Assembly (NCBI RefSeq): GCF_963422355.1
Contig: NC_085085.1
Span: forward strand, 121,150-185,149
Source: Corticium candelabrum
Lineage: Eukaryota > Porifera > Homoscleromorpha > Homosclerophorida > Plakinidae
Direction of reading: 5' to 3'
Length of the DNA: 64,000 bases
Shown here: piece after piece, positions 49,328-61,395 of the stretch
Layout of the letters: every line of letters starts with the position of its first letter
Position numbering within the stretch: position 1 is the stretch's first letter
Program-made: the position numbers and the translations under genes
The notes under the pieces: generated by a model
What the model was told of the DNA's origin: nothing
Database searches by the model: none
The model's input: only the letters and a program-made list of their open reading frames with translations

Positions 49328-51547
49328 ATGGACGCAGAAACGGTGGAAGACGAGAACGGTGATTGCAGTGGTTAGTAATCTATTTGCAGCAAGTTGTTTT
49401 GTCAATTTTGTAATGAAGCAAGTTATTGTTTGTGCGATCTAGAGTCTTGGGTTGCTGTCAGCCGCGAACACGTTGCTGATGTCGACTACGAAGAGGGACG
49501 CTTGTCAACAGCGAGCAGCGATGAAAGCAGTGTTGAAGAGCAACTGGCTGAAGCAGTCGAGGAGAACGTAGAAAACGAGAGACAAACATCCGGGTTTGTC
49601 CGTCTGTCTCGTCTCGTCTTACAAACTTCTGAACTGAACTACATTGCGATGCAATGAATAGCTGCAAAATATTAAATTTGCTACTTTGTTGCATGGCCAC
49701 AAAACATTTGTGCTACATCGTTGCATGTTTGGCTGCATTGCGTTTGTTTGCGTTGCAGTCTTGTGATCTATGACGTTATACTATCTAGGGACAGGCAAGG
49801 AGTGCAGGTGTCATTGTCATTGATAGATGATGAAGATGTGGCGACGAGCTCGAACACGCGCAGCAGACTTGAAGTCAGCAGCAAGGTGCAGATGTACTGA
49901 TATTTAGCACTGAAATTTAGCCTTGAGATAAGTACACGTACAGCATTTGCTACATCCATACATCCGGGAATTTGTAACGGTTTCAGCTTTATTTACCTAT
50001 TAATTACGTAATTACCTAATTGATAGCAATTTATGTTACACATATACGCAGGAGAGTCAACTGCAAACGTGAAGAAACATCAAGTTTGGATGCCTTGCAG
50101 GCAGTACACTGTACCCTCGCACACATAGTCCTCACTAAGACTTATCGTCCACTAGAGAACTAGTGGATTGATTCACTGTGGATACAGTTTTCACTGTGTT
50201 ATGCAGCCATTTTGTTGCTAAGAATGTGTAATAAAGTTATCAAGCAGACGATTTAGTATCATAGGCTGTTTCCATGCACTGAAATGCTAGAAACCATGGA
50301 TCCGCAACTGTGCTAACATTGTTGTTATTGTTATTGTTGTTGTCACACACAGAAATCTGGTGCAAGTACATACAGAGAATGCACACAAACAAACACATAA
50401 CCTCCTATACAGTTGTTTATTATGATTTTCAGTTGTAGCTGTTCGGTCACGTTTTACAAGTACCAGTACACGACATTTAGATTCCAGAGGAAACTTGGCA
50501 AATATTCTAAGAGAAACTTGGCAAAGATTATTGTTTACACGCATTTGTTGGTCTACTGTAGATGTTGGGTGAAGAGGAAAGGCTGAGGAGATCTGCTGAG
50601 AAGGAGACAAAGGTGGAAGATCCTTTGAAAGAGTAACTTTTTATGCATACTCCAATGTGTTTACTAAGAAAAGTTAGCTTGCGTTTGATAACTTTTGCAG
50701 TGCACGTGAGGGTGTTGAATTGAAGAGGTCAAGAGAACATAGTAGTCAGACGAAAAGTTGGTTCAGTCTTCGAGGCAGCAAAGCGTTCAAGAGGTATGCT
50801 ATGTTTCTATCTCTACAGCTTGCAGATCAAGTTTTATGCTTAAGTCGGACCTCAGTTTGCTCTCTAGTTGACCAGTGATATTGTGCTCATTTATGTTGCA
50901 GTGGTCTAGCTCTGTTCGATCGAGCTTTGCCGATGCTTGTCTGTACTCATCTTCTCTCGTTTGTCATTGGGTAAGCTGATGATAGGTGTTATAGCCGGTT
51001 GATGTTTGACACTACAATTTGTGACCAAATACATGTATGTTAGTGATGACCAATACATATACATACATATATGTTAGTACGTAATATACCAAGTGACATG
51101 GACGCATAGCATGCCAATTGTCAGACAAATGTGGTGTGCCTACTTGGTAATGCATCGCATTATTGACTGACACTGTAATCCAAATATGCATGAGTAATGG
51201 TAAGAAAGTAATAAGAAACCAAACTGTGTGCTTAATTAATTAATTAACTTAGCTGTCAATAATTTCAGAAAGCATGTGTCACTTACTAGTAGTAGTACAG
51301 TGTACATTAGATATCTATATCTCTTGCCCTTGGTCTGCTTCTTCAGTGAGTTATTGAAAACTACTATGCTATTGCTATGCATACTACAGTGTACTAACAT
51401 GATAATTGCATGTCTGTGTTCCAGGCTAGATATGATCAAAATACGAGTGTACTGCTTTAGTGCAGTATAACGTATGATAATCATGAGTTGTGTTGCAGAG
51501 TCCTTGTTTGTCAGAACTGGTCAGTTCATTTCACAATTGCAAGATGA
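49328..51547 (+). CDS. BNIP3-like mitophagy receptor (tail-anchored)
   Basis: BNIP3/NIX proteins sit in the outer mitochondrial membrane and recruit LC3/GABARAP through an N-terminal LIR. Exons: 49328-49370, 49443-49593, 49759-49885, 50562-50632, 50701-50793, 50902-50970 and 51499-51547, summing to 603 nt, 200 aa (family usual 190-260). Residues 16-20 read SWVAV, an LIR (W-x-x-V) at almost the same position as W18 of human BNIP3. Next come Ser/Glu-rich stretches, then KSWFSLRGSKAFKSG and a hydrophobic tail, LFDRALPMLVCTHLLSFVIG. The THLLSFVIG run aligns with the His-containing small-xxx-small dimer motif of the BNIP3 transmembrane helix. The last exon supplies VLVCQNWSVHFTIAR; the final Gly of the family motif appears to be Cys. 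The last exon choice is the weakest point, because other acceptors exist near 51309 and 51423. Confidence 0.65.
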
Positions 51548-51889
51548 CTGTTCACTCAATATCTTCACAATGACAGCAATTTGGACGAACTTAATGCCTG
51601 TAGCAATACAACAGCTGTGTATTTCTAGACTAACGTTTACCTTCTAGCTCCTGCTGACTGCTTGTTTGACACAGCCTTCTTTGATTAATTAAGAAAGTTA
51701 ACTAGATAGCGTACAGAGTCAAAGCCTCAATAATTTATGTGCATGTGCGTTTACTCGCGCACGTGCCATTGCATTCGGTCACGTGCTGTCATTGTATTTG
51801 GGGAGTGGTCTGCTTTGTCTGCTACATAATTTGAGTACTTTGTGAGCGCAATTGCGCACGTGCACAGATCCGGGAACAACGAACTCACA
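51548..51889. other. Spacer upstream of sideroflexin
   Basis: 342 bp holding the BNIP3-like 3' UTR and the sideroflexin promoter/5' UTR. CACGTG-type motifs occur near 51761, 51781 and 51858. Nothing else was recognised. Confidence 0.5.
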
Positions 51890-52127
51890 ATGAGCGGCGA
51901 TCGCTTGGATTTGGAAAGGCCACGTTACAAGCAAGATCACTTTAGTGGACGATTTTGGCATTTTTTTGACATGGCGAATCCTCTCAATATCTTTGCAACC
52001 AATGCAGAGCTCCAAAGTGCTGTCGAACTGCTACAACAATACAAGTAGGTAGACAGAAAATAGAAACGAACTTGCAATAGGCTAATACGTTGGAAAATAG
52101 ATAAACGTAAGGATTCTAGATCTAACT

Positions 52128-52197
<70 letters not shown>

Positions 52198-52254
52198 TGT
52201 GTGTCTGTGTCTGTGTCTGTGTCTGTGTCTGTGTCTGTGTCTGTGTCTGTGTCA

Positions 52255-52329
<75 letters not shown>

Positions 52330-52333
52330 ATAG

Positions 52334-52384
<51 letters not shown>

Positions 52385-52406
52385 ACAGTGTGTGTCACAG
52401 TGTGTG

Positions 52407-52437
<31 letters not shown>

Positions 52438-53100
52438 TGTGTGTGTGTGTCACAGTGTGCATGGACATGCCAAAATGTAGCATGCAGTACAACATCAGGG
52501 AGTGTTAATTTATTTGCATAGATTTATGGGGATTGATCTTCCAGTTATGTTTTTGCAGACATTATTGTTTCATAGAATCTTTATCAATTTAATTTGATTG
52601 GGTTTTGGACTTTTAATAGTGTTAGTTATTTAGTTATGTTGTTCTAGTATTATGCTTAAATAGAATGAGATATAGACCATGCATGCTTGGTCTAGTGATG
52701 TACACAGGTGTACACTTTAGGCTTTTGCTCTATATACTATTTAATTAGTAAATAATTAGTAAATATTATTTGTAATAGTGTACAATGGTATATACAGGCT
52801 TACAGCACATGTATTTTGACTGAGCATATTTTACATTACAATTTGCTTTCTAACATATTGATGCCGATGTAGATCTGGACAAGAGCCTAGAGAGACAACT
52901 GACAGTCAAGTGTGGCATGCACAGAAATTGTATAATTCTGCATTTCATCCAGACACGGGAGAGAAACAGGTGACAAATTAGTGACTATATGTAAGGGCAA
53001 TAGTTATTTAGTATGACTTTTGGAAGCACTGTGTTTACTTCATTCATGAGGAGATTGTAGTGCTTTGGTTTAGTGTTTAGAAAGTTGATCGTGTGTGTGC

Positions 53101-53155
<55 letters not shown>

Positions 53156-56100
53156 TGACAGTTAACTTGAAGTTATATTTAGACTCTAATAGGAAGAATG
53201 TCATTCCAAGTTCCGGGTGGACTGATCCTTGTTGGAGGAATGCTTGCCTTCTATAAGTAAATACACATGTATTTATTATGTCACTAATTACACCAGTCAG
53301 CTATTGTTTATGTCTTTAGATCAAACGTACAGGTTGTGATGTGGCAGTTTTTCAATCAGTCATTTAATGCTGTTGTCAATTACACAAACAGAAATGCAAA
53401 TTCTCCAATTACAAAGAAGTATGTTTATATATGATAATAACAATAATATAAGAGATAATAATAATAATAATAATAACAAACCAGACTGATCTGGTTGAGC
53501 ACGACATAATAAAGACTGTGAGACCAGGCACAAGACCTTGAGCATGGCTTGGGTGGACTACCAGAAAGCCTATGACAGCGTGCCACACAGTTCGTTGCTT
53601 CAATGTCTTCAGATGCAAAAGATCAGTCCTTTCTTGTGCAGGTTCCTGTCACGTGTGATGAAGAGTTGGAGGACATCAATTGTGCTTTCTTGCGGGAACA
53701 GTGCGATCAAGACAAGGCTTATGCAAATCAGGAGGGGTATTTTCCAAGTTGACTCACTTTCTCCACTTCTCTTCTGTATGGCTTTCAATCCTCTCAGTAA
53801 GGTGTTGAACAGAACCGGTTACGGCTACCGGATGACCACTGAGCATGGTGAGACTGCCAAACGTCGGCTCATCAGTCATCTACTTACATGGATGATCTGA
53901 AGCTGTATGGCAGAAACCATGATCAGTTGGATGGGTTGTTGCACACAGTGTGTATCTTCTCTGATGACATCCAGATGAAGTTTGGTCTGGACAAATGTGC
54001 TGTTGCACACTTTGTCAACGGCAGACTATCTGGACACAACTCTGGAGTGACAATAGGAAAAACGGACACCATCAACTGTCTGGAACCGGGTCAAGTCTAC
54101 AAGTACTTGGGTGTAGATGAGAGTAACGGTATTCAGCACAGCATAATGCGGGGGAAACACCGTCGTGAGTACTTCCGCAGAGTGAAGGTGGTTCTCCGGA
54201 CTGAGTTGTATGGTCGGAACAAGATTCTAGCCATCAATGGGTTTGCATTACCGGTTCTCACTTACAGTTTTGACGTCATTCATTGGGGTGCACGGACCTG
54301 CAGTAGCTCAATCAACGGACCAGAAAGCTCTTCTCTATGCACGTTGTCCACCATCCTTCTGCAGACGTTGACCGACTGTACGCTCCTTGCAGTGATGGGG
54401 TAGGGGGTTACAACAGATTGAGTCAACATATCAATCTTGTATTGTGAGGCTGAACTGTTACCTTGCTGACAGTTCTGATTCTTTCATACAGATGATACAG
54501 GAGTGTAACTCCGGAAAATCTTCACACTCGATCAAGCACATGGCTTGTCGCTTTACTGCACAGCTGCGGAGGAGTCTTGCTTCGGACGACAAGTCGCAGA
54601 GCTTACACAGGAATGCATCCATCTAGGTTGAAGGTGGCTTCCAGCAAGCGCCTGAAACAAATGCGAGACATTACCGTATGTGTTGTAGTTCTCTTTGTGT
54701 GTGGTCCTGGAGCGGGAAGCCTATGCACGGGCAGTATCGCCATCTCACTGAGCAACCGCCTGTGGACATGAAAGAGACGACGGATGGCTAAAGGCAGCAA
54801 ATCTTCCTGCTGCAACTGAGGGATTGGTTGTTGCTGCTCAAGACCAAGCTCTTCGGACTCGGTACTATGAGTGCAAGATTCTACATCGTGATGTCAGTTC
54901 TACTTGCTGCATGTGCAGTGTAAGCCTGGAAACAGTCGACCACATTGTGGCAGGCTGTAGTGCTTTGGCACAGATGGACTACACTGATCGACACAATCAG
55001 GTGGCCTCCATCATTTACTGGGCTGGCTGTCTCCATTTTGGAGTTCCAGTGGAGAGCAGATGGTACCGGCATCATCCTGATAGGCTTGTGGAGACAGATG
55101 ACATTACTATGATGTGGGATACCACCATCCTCACTGCCAAGAAGATCAAAGCCAATCGTCCAGACATCTGTCTCAGAAATAAGAAGACAAACACTTGTCT
55201 TCTTATTGATATCAGCTGTCCTGCTGATGGCTACATTGGCAAGAAACATGCTGAGTTGGCAAAGTGCAGCGACTTGCGAGTGGAGATAAGCTGCATGTGG
55301 CATTGTCGAGCACTGGTGGTTTCGGTGGTCTTGGGAGCTTTGGGCACAGTGCACGCAGGTATTGCACAGTGGCTGGACATTATTCCAGGTCATCACAATC
55401 TGCAGCACTTACAGAAAACAGTGCTTCTGGGATCTACTCGGATCCTTTGTAAAGTCTTGTCTTCTTTCTAGACAGCTGTGATGGTCTAAGTACTTCTGAA
55501 GCAGGGTTTGCTTCCGGTACTTGTAATAGACTTTACAAATCAGATCAACTGTCTGGTTGAGCATGACATAATAATAACATATTTGAATCATACTGAAGTC
55601 CATATACTCTCTTTCTCATCTCATTATGTATCTTGCAGGCACTATATTATTGTAGGCAATTAATTTGATAAGCAACAAAGAGTATCCTTATGTAACGTTT
55701 GACTTTACTAATTAAAATTGTGTATAGGCAAATGGCAGTGGCATATGCATCAGCTACTACGACAGCAACAATAACAGCTACTTTTCTTAATAGAATGACG
55801 AAGGTTCATTATTCTACAATCTAGATTCTTGGGTGTTGTAGTCATTTTCAATGTGCATTGTATGCTTTGTATGTGCATGCCACAGTAGTAATTGAGTGCA
55901 TCTCTAGGCTGCTCCACCGATTCTTCAACGTTGGGTGCCATTTGCAGCTGTAGCTGCAGCCAACTGCGTTAACATTCCTTTCATGAGACAACAGTATGGC
56001 ACTTGACTTTCACTGTTGTATGTAAGCGTGATTATGACTGCATGATAGAGAGTTGAAATCTGGTGTGACTGTTTCTGATGAGGAAGGCAATCCACTCGGA

Positions 56101-56622
56101 CAATCAAAGGTTAATTACTAAACATGGCTACTGAAGTCATCATGCAAGATGCTAGGTAGACATCATATGTGTTGTTTGTTTAGAAAGCAGCTATGAAAGG
56201 AATTGCTCAAGTTTGTATCTCACGTATCTCAATGGCTGCATCAGCAATGAGTAGGCATCAGACTTTCATGCAACTATAACGATAGGGATTTCTTGTATGC
56301 AAAATTTTCTAGTTCCCATTCCTGTTATCATGCGGTTGCTAGAAAGGACGTCATCATTCAAACTTCGAACAAGGCAGTCATGGCTTCTGCAGACACTTCT
56401 AAGTGGAATCATGTAAGCTAATTAAGTATACCACAACAGTTTGCCATTGTAATTTAAGTATTTGTGCTTTCTAGTTTAGTGGTTGCTGTACCTATGGGCT
56501 GTTCATTGTTCCCACAGACGTGTTCAATGGCTCTAGACGACTTGGAAGCTGATCTTCAGGACTCGATTAGACGACAGTATGGATCAAGAATCACCAGAGT
56601 GTACTTCAACAAAGGATTGTAA
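51890..56622 (+). CDS. Sideroflexin (SFXN1/3-like mitochondrial serine carrier)
   Basis: Sideroflexins are inner-mitochondrial-membrane carriers; SFXN1 and SFXN3 import serine for one-carbon metabolism. Exons: 51890-52044, 52873-52969, 53183-53256, 53320-53418, 55728-55803, 55908-55993, 56049-56109, 56184-56250, 56313-56412 and 56475-56622. They total 963 nt, 320 aa, equal to the family norm (about 322). Markers are the N-terminal [55 protein letters not shown], the Ala/Thr-rich helix after [31 protein letters not shown] and GISQV-like [10 protein letters not shown]. The end contains [11 protein letters not shown] and [13 protein letters not shown]. The upstream in-frame Met (51842) is not chosen, because family members start near [11 protein letters not shown]. 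Intron 1 has a complex GT array and intron 4 a Dong-like LINE. Confidence 0.95.
52128..52450. repeat. Complex (GT)n array with CTGTGT and CACAGTGTG blocks
   Basis: Four GT tracts are separated by (CTGTGT)n at about 52197-52250 and by short islands containing TCACAGTGTG or TCATAGTAGTG (52250, 52328, 52382, 52393 and 52449). The TCACAG island recurs, which indicates segmental duplication inside the array. It lies in sideroflexin intron 1. Confidence 0.9.
53100..53153. repeat. (GT)n microsatellite in sideroflexin intron 2
   Basis: About 25 GT units. Confidence 0.95.
53478..55574 (+). mobile_element. Dong/R4-like LINE in (TAA)n, 5'-truncated and frameshifted
   Basis: Inserted in sideroflexin intron 4, same strand as the host gene. 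The reverse transcriptase runs from [12 protein letters not shown] (53550) through [20 protein letters not shown] and the YMDD-type box near 53886-53900. A single-base frame change falls just before that box. The second frame reads [32 protein letters not shown] and [12 protein letters not shown] third open segment (54824-55471) holds a CCHC knuckle ([15 protein letters not shown]) and a restriction-like endonuclease core, [20 protein letters not shown]. This order and wording match the R4/Dong clade, whose known members target TAA repeats. The left flank is (TAA)n at 53433-53476 and the right end is also TAA-rich (55568-55578). Confidence 0.85.
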
Positions 56623-57095
56623 TGGTACGTAGGTATTAACAAAACAGGGTAGAAGACTCTATTATACATTGAATTGACAACTAGCTGAGTGATGACCAGT
56701 TAAAATGTCGGTTTCTTACTCAACTGATTTCCTGACACACCTATACTCTGTTACACCTACCTTGTCTAGGCTATGGTAAGCGGGATTTTTTTACTATATA
56801 TGGCATACCTTTCCCATGCAGGATGACCACAGTGGCACTGTAAGTAAAAGTTAGGTACATCAATGAAGTTATTATGTACGTGTAATGCCTTATCAAAGTC
56901 AAACTTTCAATCGTTCATAAGAACACCAATAGCATCATAATAAAATCTAGCTACAATATAAAAGTTCCAGGCAACACAAGAGTACTCAGACTAATTTGCT
57001 GATATAATCTCTAAACCTATTGATGTCTAAACTTTACTGTGTACTACACACACACACACATTTAAAGTGTCTGCGAGGAGTCGACCGAGGACCAC

Positions 57096-57180
<85 letters not shown>

Positions 57181-57435
57181 ACCACCACCACCACCACCAC
57201 CACCACCACCACCACCACCACCACACCATTTCCTTCCCTTGCAAAATCGAAACAAACAGATTGTGAAAGTAAACAAAGAATTCGATAAAAGTTGCATAAC
57301 ACGTGCAGTGTAACATAAGTCGGCTATCTTCAGTCAGTCCAGTACTAATAGATATCAAAAGGAGGGACGTACTAGTTCCTACACACCCTCGCCACTCCTT
57401 CCTCCATTCGCGTCACAATCTCGTATCCACTTCAG
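56623..57435. other. Spacer between sideroflexin and the SLC25 gene
   Basis: 813 bp with a compound (CA)n-(CCA)n microsatellite (57102-57223) and a short CA tract at 57046-57060. No conserved exon was seen. Confidence 0.7.
57102..57223. repeat. (CA)n-(CCA)n compound microsatellite
   Basis: About 38 CA units pass directly into about 15 CCA units, roughly 210 bp upstream of the carrier start codon. Confidence 0.95.
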
Positions 57436-58699
57436 ATGTCGGGGGATTATGAGAATACTGAACTTCCGCGTTGGTTATCGGTTTCTGTCGATATGACTGC
57501 AGCAGCCGTTACTCATGTCTTTCATCATCCTCTCTACACGCTCAAAACCCACATGCAAAACAAAAACTTCAGTTTTCTCAACTTCTTCAACTTGACCCGT
57601 CAACGTCATGTTAGATTCCTCTTTAGCGGTATGGAGTAATGTTTTAGTCATATCAGTTACTATTCAAGTTCTTCACTCTTCGATTTTGTTGACTGTTGGC
57701 TTTAATGCGTAGGCGTGGTTGTGCGTACCTTCTTTGTGATGCCGGAGAAAATGTTGAAGTTGCAGGCGTTCAAGATGTGTCTTCACGATCTGCAAAAGAA
57801 AGGATATAGCAATAAAGTGTCGTTGTTGTTGGCTGGGAGCGTGGGTGGGGCGGTTACCACCATAATCAATTGTCCATCAGAGTTGGTGATGGTACAGGCA
57901 CAAGCTAATGATCGTCGTTTAAAAGACGTTCTTAAGGAAAAGAAAAAGTTGCATCGTTCCTATCTACGAGGCATCTATACTGGCTTTTGGCCTTCCGTGT
58001 CTAGAGACATCGCATTCAATGGTGCCTTCTTTCTTGTTCGTTACTGGGGAATTGAAAAGTACGAGACGTACTATAACTGCACGTGTAATGACAGCTCGAA
58101 ATTCTGGATTGGCGCTGTGGCTGGTAAGAAATCGAAGTGCATGGAATGTATGTTGTACATGCATGTAGACAGACAGACAGTAACTCAGCCCTCACTATTT
58201 AACTGTGATGCCTTTTACTGATATTCATTGTATGGTAGTGTTGATGTTGAAAATAGAAGAAAGACATACAGACAGACAGACAGACAAACAGACATCAGAC
58301 AGACAGAGACAGATATAGACACATTGACAAAACACTTTGGGTTTGATGTGATCGAGTTTGATGTATGTGTCATTGCATGGCATGCATGTCTATATGGTGT
58401 GAACACGTGATGCCATTGATCTACGGTACTGTACATGTACCATCAAACAAGAGATCGTTGCTTGTGCCAGAAAAATGCATTGAAGAATAAGAGTGATCAT
58501 ACTATAGCATGAAGTAACCATACATTGATCAACTGCTGTTCCATTTGCCCTTCAAAGGAAAGTTTGTCATGTGAAGTGTATTCGTACAGAAACTTGTCAG
58601 GTCAATTGTTTGAGCTGTGAACATGCATGTAAACTACGAAACCCAATAAAGAGAATGCAGCAGAATTGAAGCCATTCTATTAGCCTGCAATGTTGTAAA

Positions 58700-58742
<43 letters not shown>

Positions 58743-58751
58743 GTGTGTGTG

Positions 58752-58802
<51 letters not shown>

Positions 58803-59239
58803 ACGCGCACGTGTAATACCAGCCATTCCCTGGCATTATTACATCTGGTTGGTCTGAGGATCTAAATAACTCAAAATTCACCACAGACAAGAACTGTTAA
58901 GTATCTGTTTCGCTGTTTTAGTGCAGATCGAGACAGACAAAAGGAAATAGAGCAATCTCATGACTTATATTTGTTTGTGTAGGCTGTGTGGGTGGCACAC
59001 TCGCTTGTCCTTTTGATGTTGCCAAGACTCGATCTCAAGCAAATGTAAACCAACCATTCTTTCTTAGGACAATGTATGACATCATTAAACATGAAGGAGC
59101 ACATAAACTTTTTAGTGGTCTGTCTACACGTCTGATGATTCTTCCATCAATGATGTCTCTACTAGTGGTCGTACAAGAACGACTAGAGAGATGGTGCAGA
59201 GAGTTTTTCTCTCCTTACCTTCAACAACAGGTTCAATGA
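57436..59239 (+). CDS. SLC25-family mitochondrial carrier, subtype unknown
   Basis: Inner-membrane carriers have three about 100-residue repeats, each with a Px[DE]xx[KR] signature. Exons 57436-57628, 57713-58123 and 58983-59239 give 286 aa, a typical length. Repeat 1 has HPLYTLKTHMQ (57520s), with Tyr where Asp/Glu is usual. Repeat 2 has CPSELVMVQAQ (57870s), with Glu but no basic residue at the last position. Repeat 3 has CPFDVAKTRSQ (59010s), a full signature followed by GLSTRLMILPS. GSVGGAVTT and AVAGCVGGTLACP are the small-residue helices that precede repeats 2 and 3. Substrate cannot be told; the degenerate first signature recalls divergent carriers. The start at 57436 precedes the first repeat directly. 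Confidence 0.85.
58703..58802. repeat. (GT)n microsatellite in carrier intron 2
   Basis: About 48 GT units broken by three GC dinucleotides, ending in GCGCACGCGCAC. Confidence 0.95.
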
Positions 59240-61395
59240 ATCCTTTTACAAATGCCAATATTTGTATGTCAACCTATACATTGAAACAATCAGCTGTAAA
59301 TACGGTGATTTTGCATACCGTATATAATTTCTCCTGTTAAAGTGGTAGTGGGTCTTCTTAACACATGGGCAATATTTACAACACGTCACGTGGTGTTATG
59401 GCATGATGATTGTCAGTCATTTGGTCCAAGGAGCTTCACCTTAACTACAAATCCTATATGGACCTGTCAGTATACCAATATGGGGTTGCATGGCTTTCCA
59501 TGGTGAGGGCTACATGAGTATGAACTCACATCAATGAAAAACATCCCCAGCAATGGACAAATACACATGCAAACATGAAACATTTCAATTTCCACTACAA
59601 CTTTTGTGTGAATGGTAGTTACCGTGTACCTGTGTGTAGTTTCAGTTACTGTATGTGGAATGGGGTATTAGCACATACCCTGCTGTTTCCTATCTATCTA
59701 CATCATCTATCTGTGTCTCCACCTACCATAAGATCTTTGTATGTATGATGCCAGTGTTCCAATAGATAGCTTTCCATCTAGCTGTACTATGGGCTATGGA
59801 GATTCTTACACTTGCATCTTCACTGTATACCCATACCCCATAAGTAGATACCAAGGTTATTATTCATTCTTTGGGCACAGCCAAAAAAGCAAGCAAAATA
59901 AGCCAGTCACAGTGATTGTAGAGTCAAATTGAGTAAACAATAGGCTCCACTGTATCAACCACCAAATGTCAGTCAGTCTGTTTATACAACTTTCACATGC
60001 TATCAAACATAAAACGAAACACTCTTACCAAACCGTTTAGGTCTGAAATATGTAGGGCCAGTATGTACCTCAATATGTTAGCATCAGAACAACAAACAAC
60101 CTGGGTTAACTGTTTGTTGCTCAACTTGATCCTGTCACCACAATAATACTGTCAAAAAATATCACAGAAGTAAAGACCACCCAACCATGTTTGCATGCTA
60201 TCTGGTAACAGTACAAACACCATCAGGTACATTCATAGTCCACACCCAGTCAGTAAATCTTTTGTGTCTACATGTGCTCACTTAATTAATTGTACTAGAA
60301 CTGCCATAGGTGTTGAAAACACCAACCTTCATGCCTATTATCACTTGATCAGATACAGAAATTTATCACAACACTTACACAAACATTTCCCACTGTGTTC
60401 TCAGCATAGGTATATAGACCACAACCATAGCAAATTTTAGTACTTCTTGCAGTAATCATGCAAAGCAATCAATGCACACTATTTGCATATAAGTAATACT
60501 GTGAGTAGACTCATATTTTTTGTAGACTCTTGTTTGCAACACAAAGTGACATCTTAGGAGTTACACACAATAATAATACACTACTCATTACATTGTGTGT
60601 TTAGCATTTGCATATATTCAATGTAGATTTAGTTCTGGCAGCCCACGCAACATACCTTAAAGTCGTTTCTCAAGTATAATACTGTCCAGTCAGATACTGT
60701 AAATGTCCAAAAAAGAGACCCAGTTGCTACTTCCTTTTTCTAATTTTAAGCTGCTTAGCATCCGAAAGACTGCCCTGGAGCTGTCGTTTAGGCAGAGGCC
60801 GTTAATGTTTGACTATGTATACGCTATACACTATGGAACACAACTACAACCTACACTACACAGACCAGCCGTCTTGGCCGGGAGGTGCCTGATCGTATAG
60901 GCGCTTATTCAGAGATTTTGGACTAACAGATTTGAGCAAGCACTTTCTTCACCATGTAACGACTTCAGGGGTTGTCAATGGGATGGACTCTTTCGGCCAT
61001 TTACGGTAGTATACAACAGTGCCGCAAAAAACAAGCTTTGCTACGTACCATAACATACAACTCATATTACGAGCAACAAGCAGTACTCTCCACAACACAC
61101 AAGCACATCACGTTGCACTAAGATCTAGTACCACGGTCTGTTGGTCATAACATAACTGATAAACATACTTACACCCAACCTCCTAGATACACGTCTTTTA
61201 TGAGCTACAATTCTGACCCATACTCTTACCAATTTCCTCACTACATTCCACTGTGCTATTGCTGTAGACATCACTAAACCAAATCTCAACTTTCATGCTA
61301 ACAACCTAAACTGCCAACTATCACACGTGCAACACCACATCGTCATTGAGGCATAAAAATCACTAAATTCTTACGTCATTCTATATTGTCATATA
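59240..61395. other. Convergent spacer, SLC25 gene / EXOC4
   Basis: 2.2 kb between stop codons. Open frames at 59741-59932, 60195-60440 and 60703-60900 have no recognisable domain or splice context. No inverted-repeat element was seen. Confidence 0.6.

Noticed and set aside
54881..55408. Minus-strand 175-codon open frame
   Set aside because: Shadow of the LINE endonuclease frame on the plus strand, which has the CCHC knuckle and RPD core.
57020..57358. Poly-Pro, poly-Trp, poly-Gly and Thr-His open frames
   Set aside because: They are products of the (CA)n-(CCA)n microsatellite.
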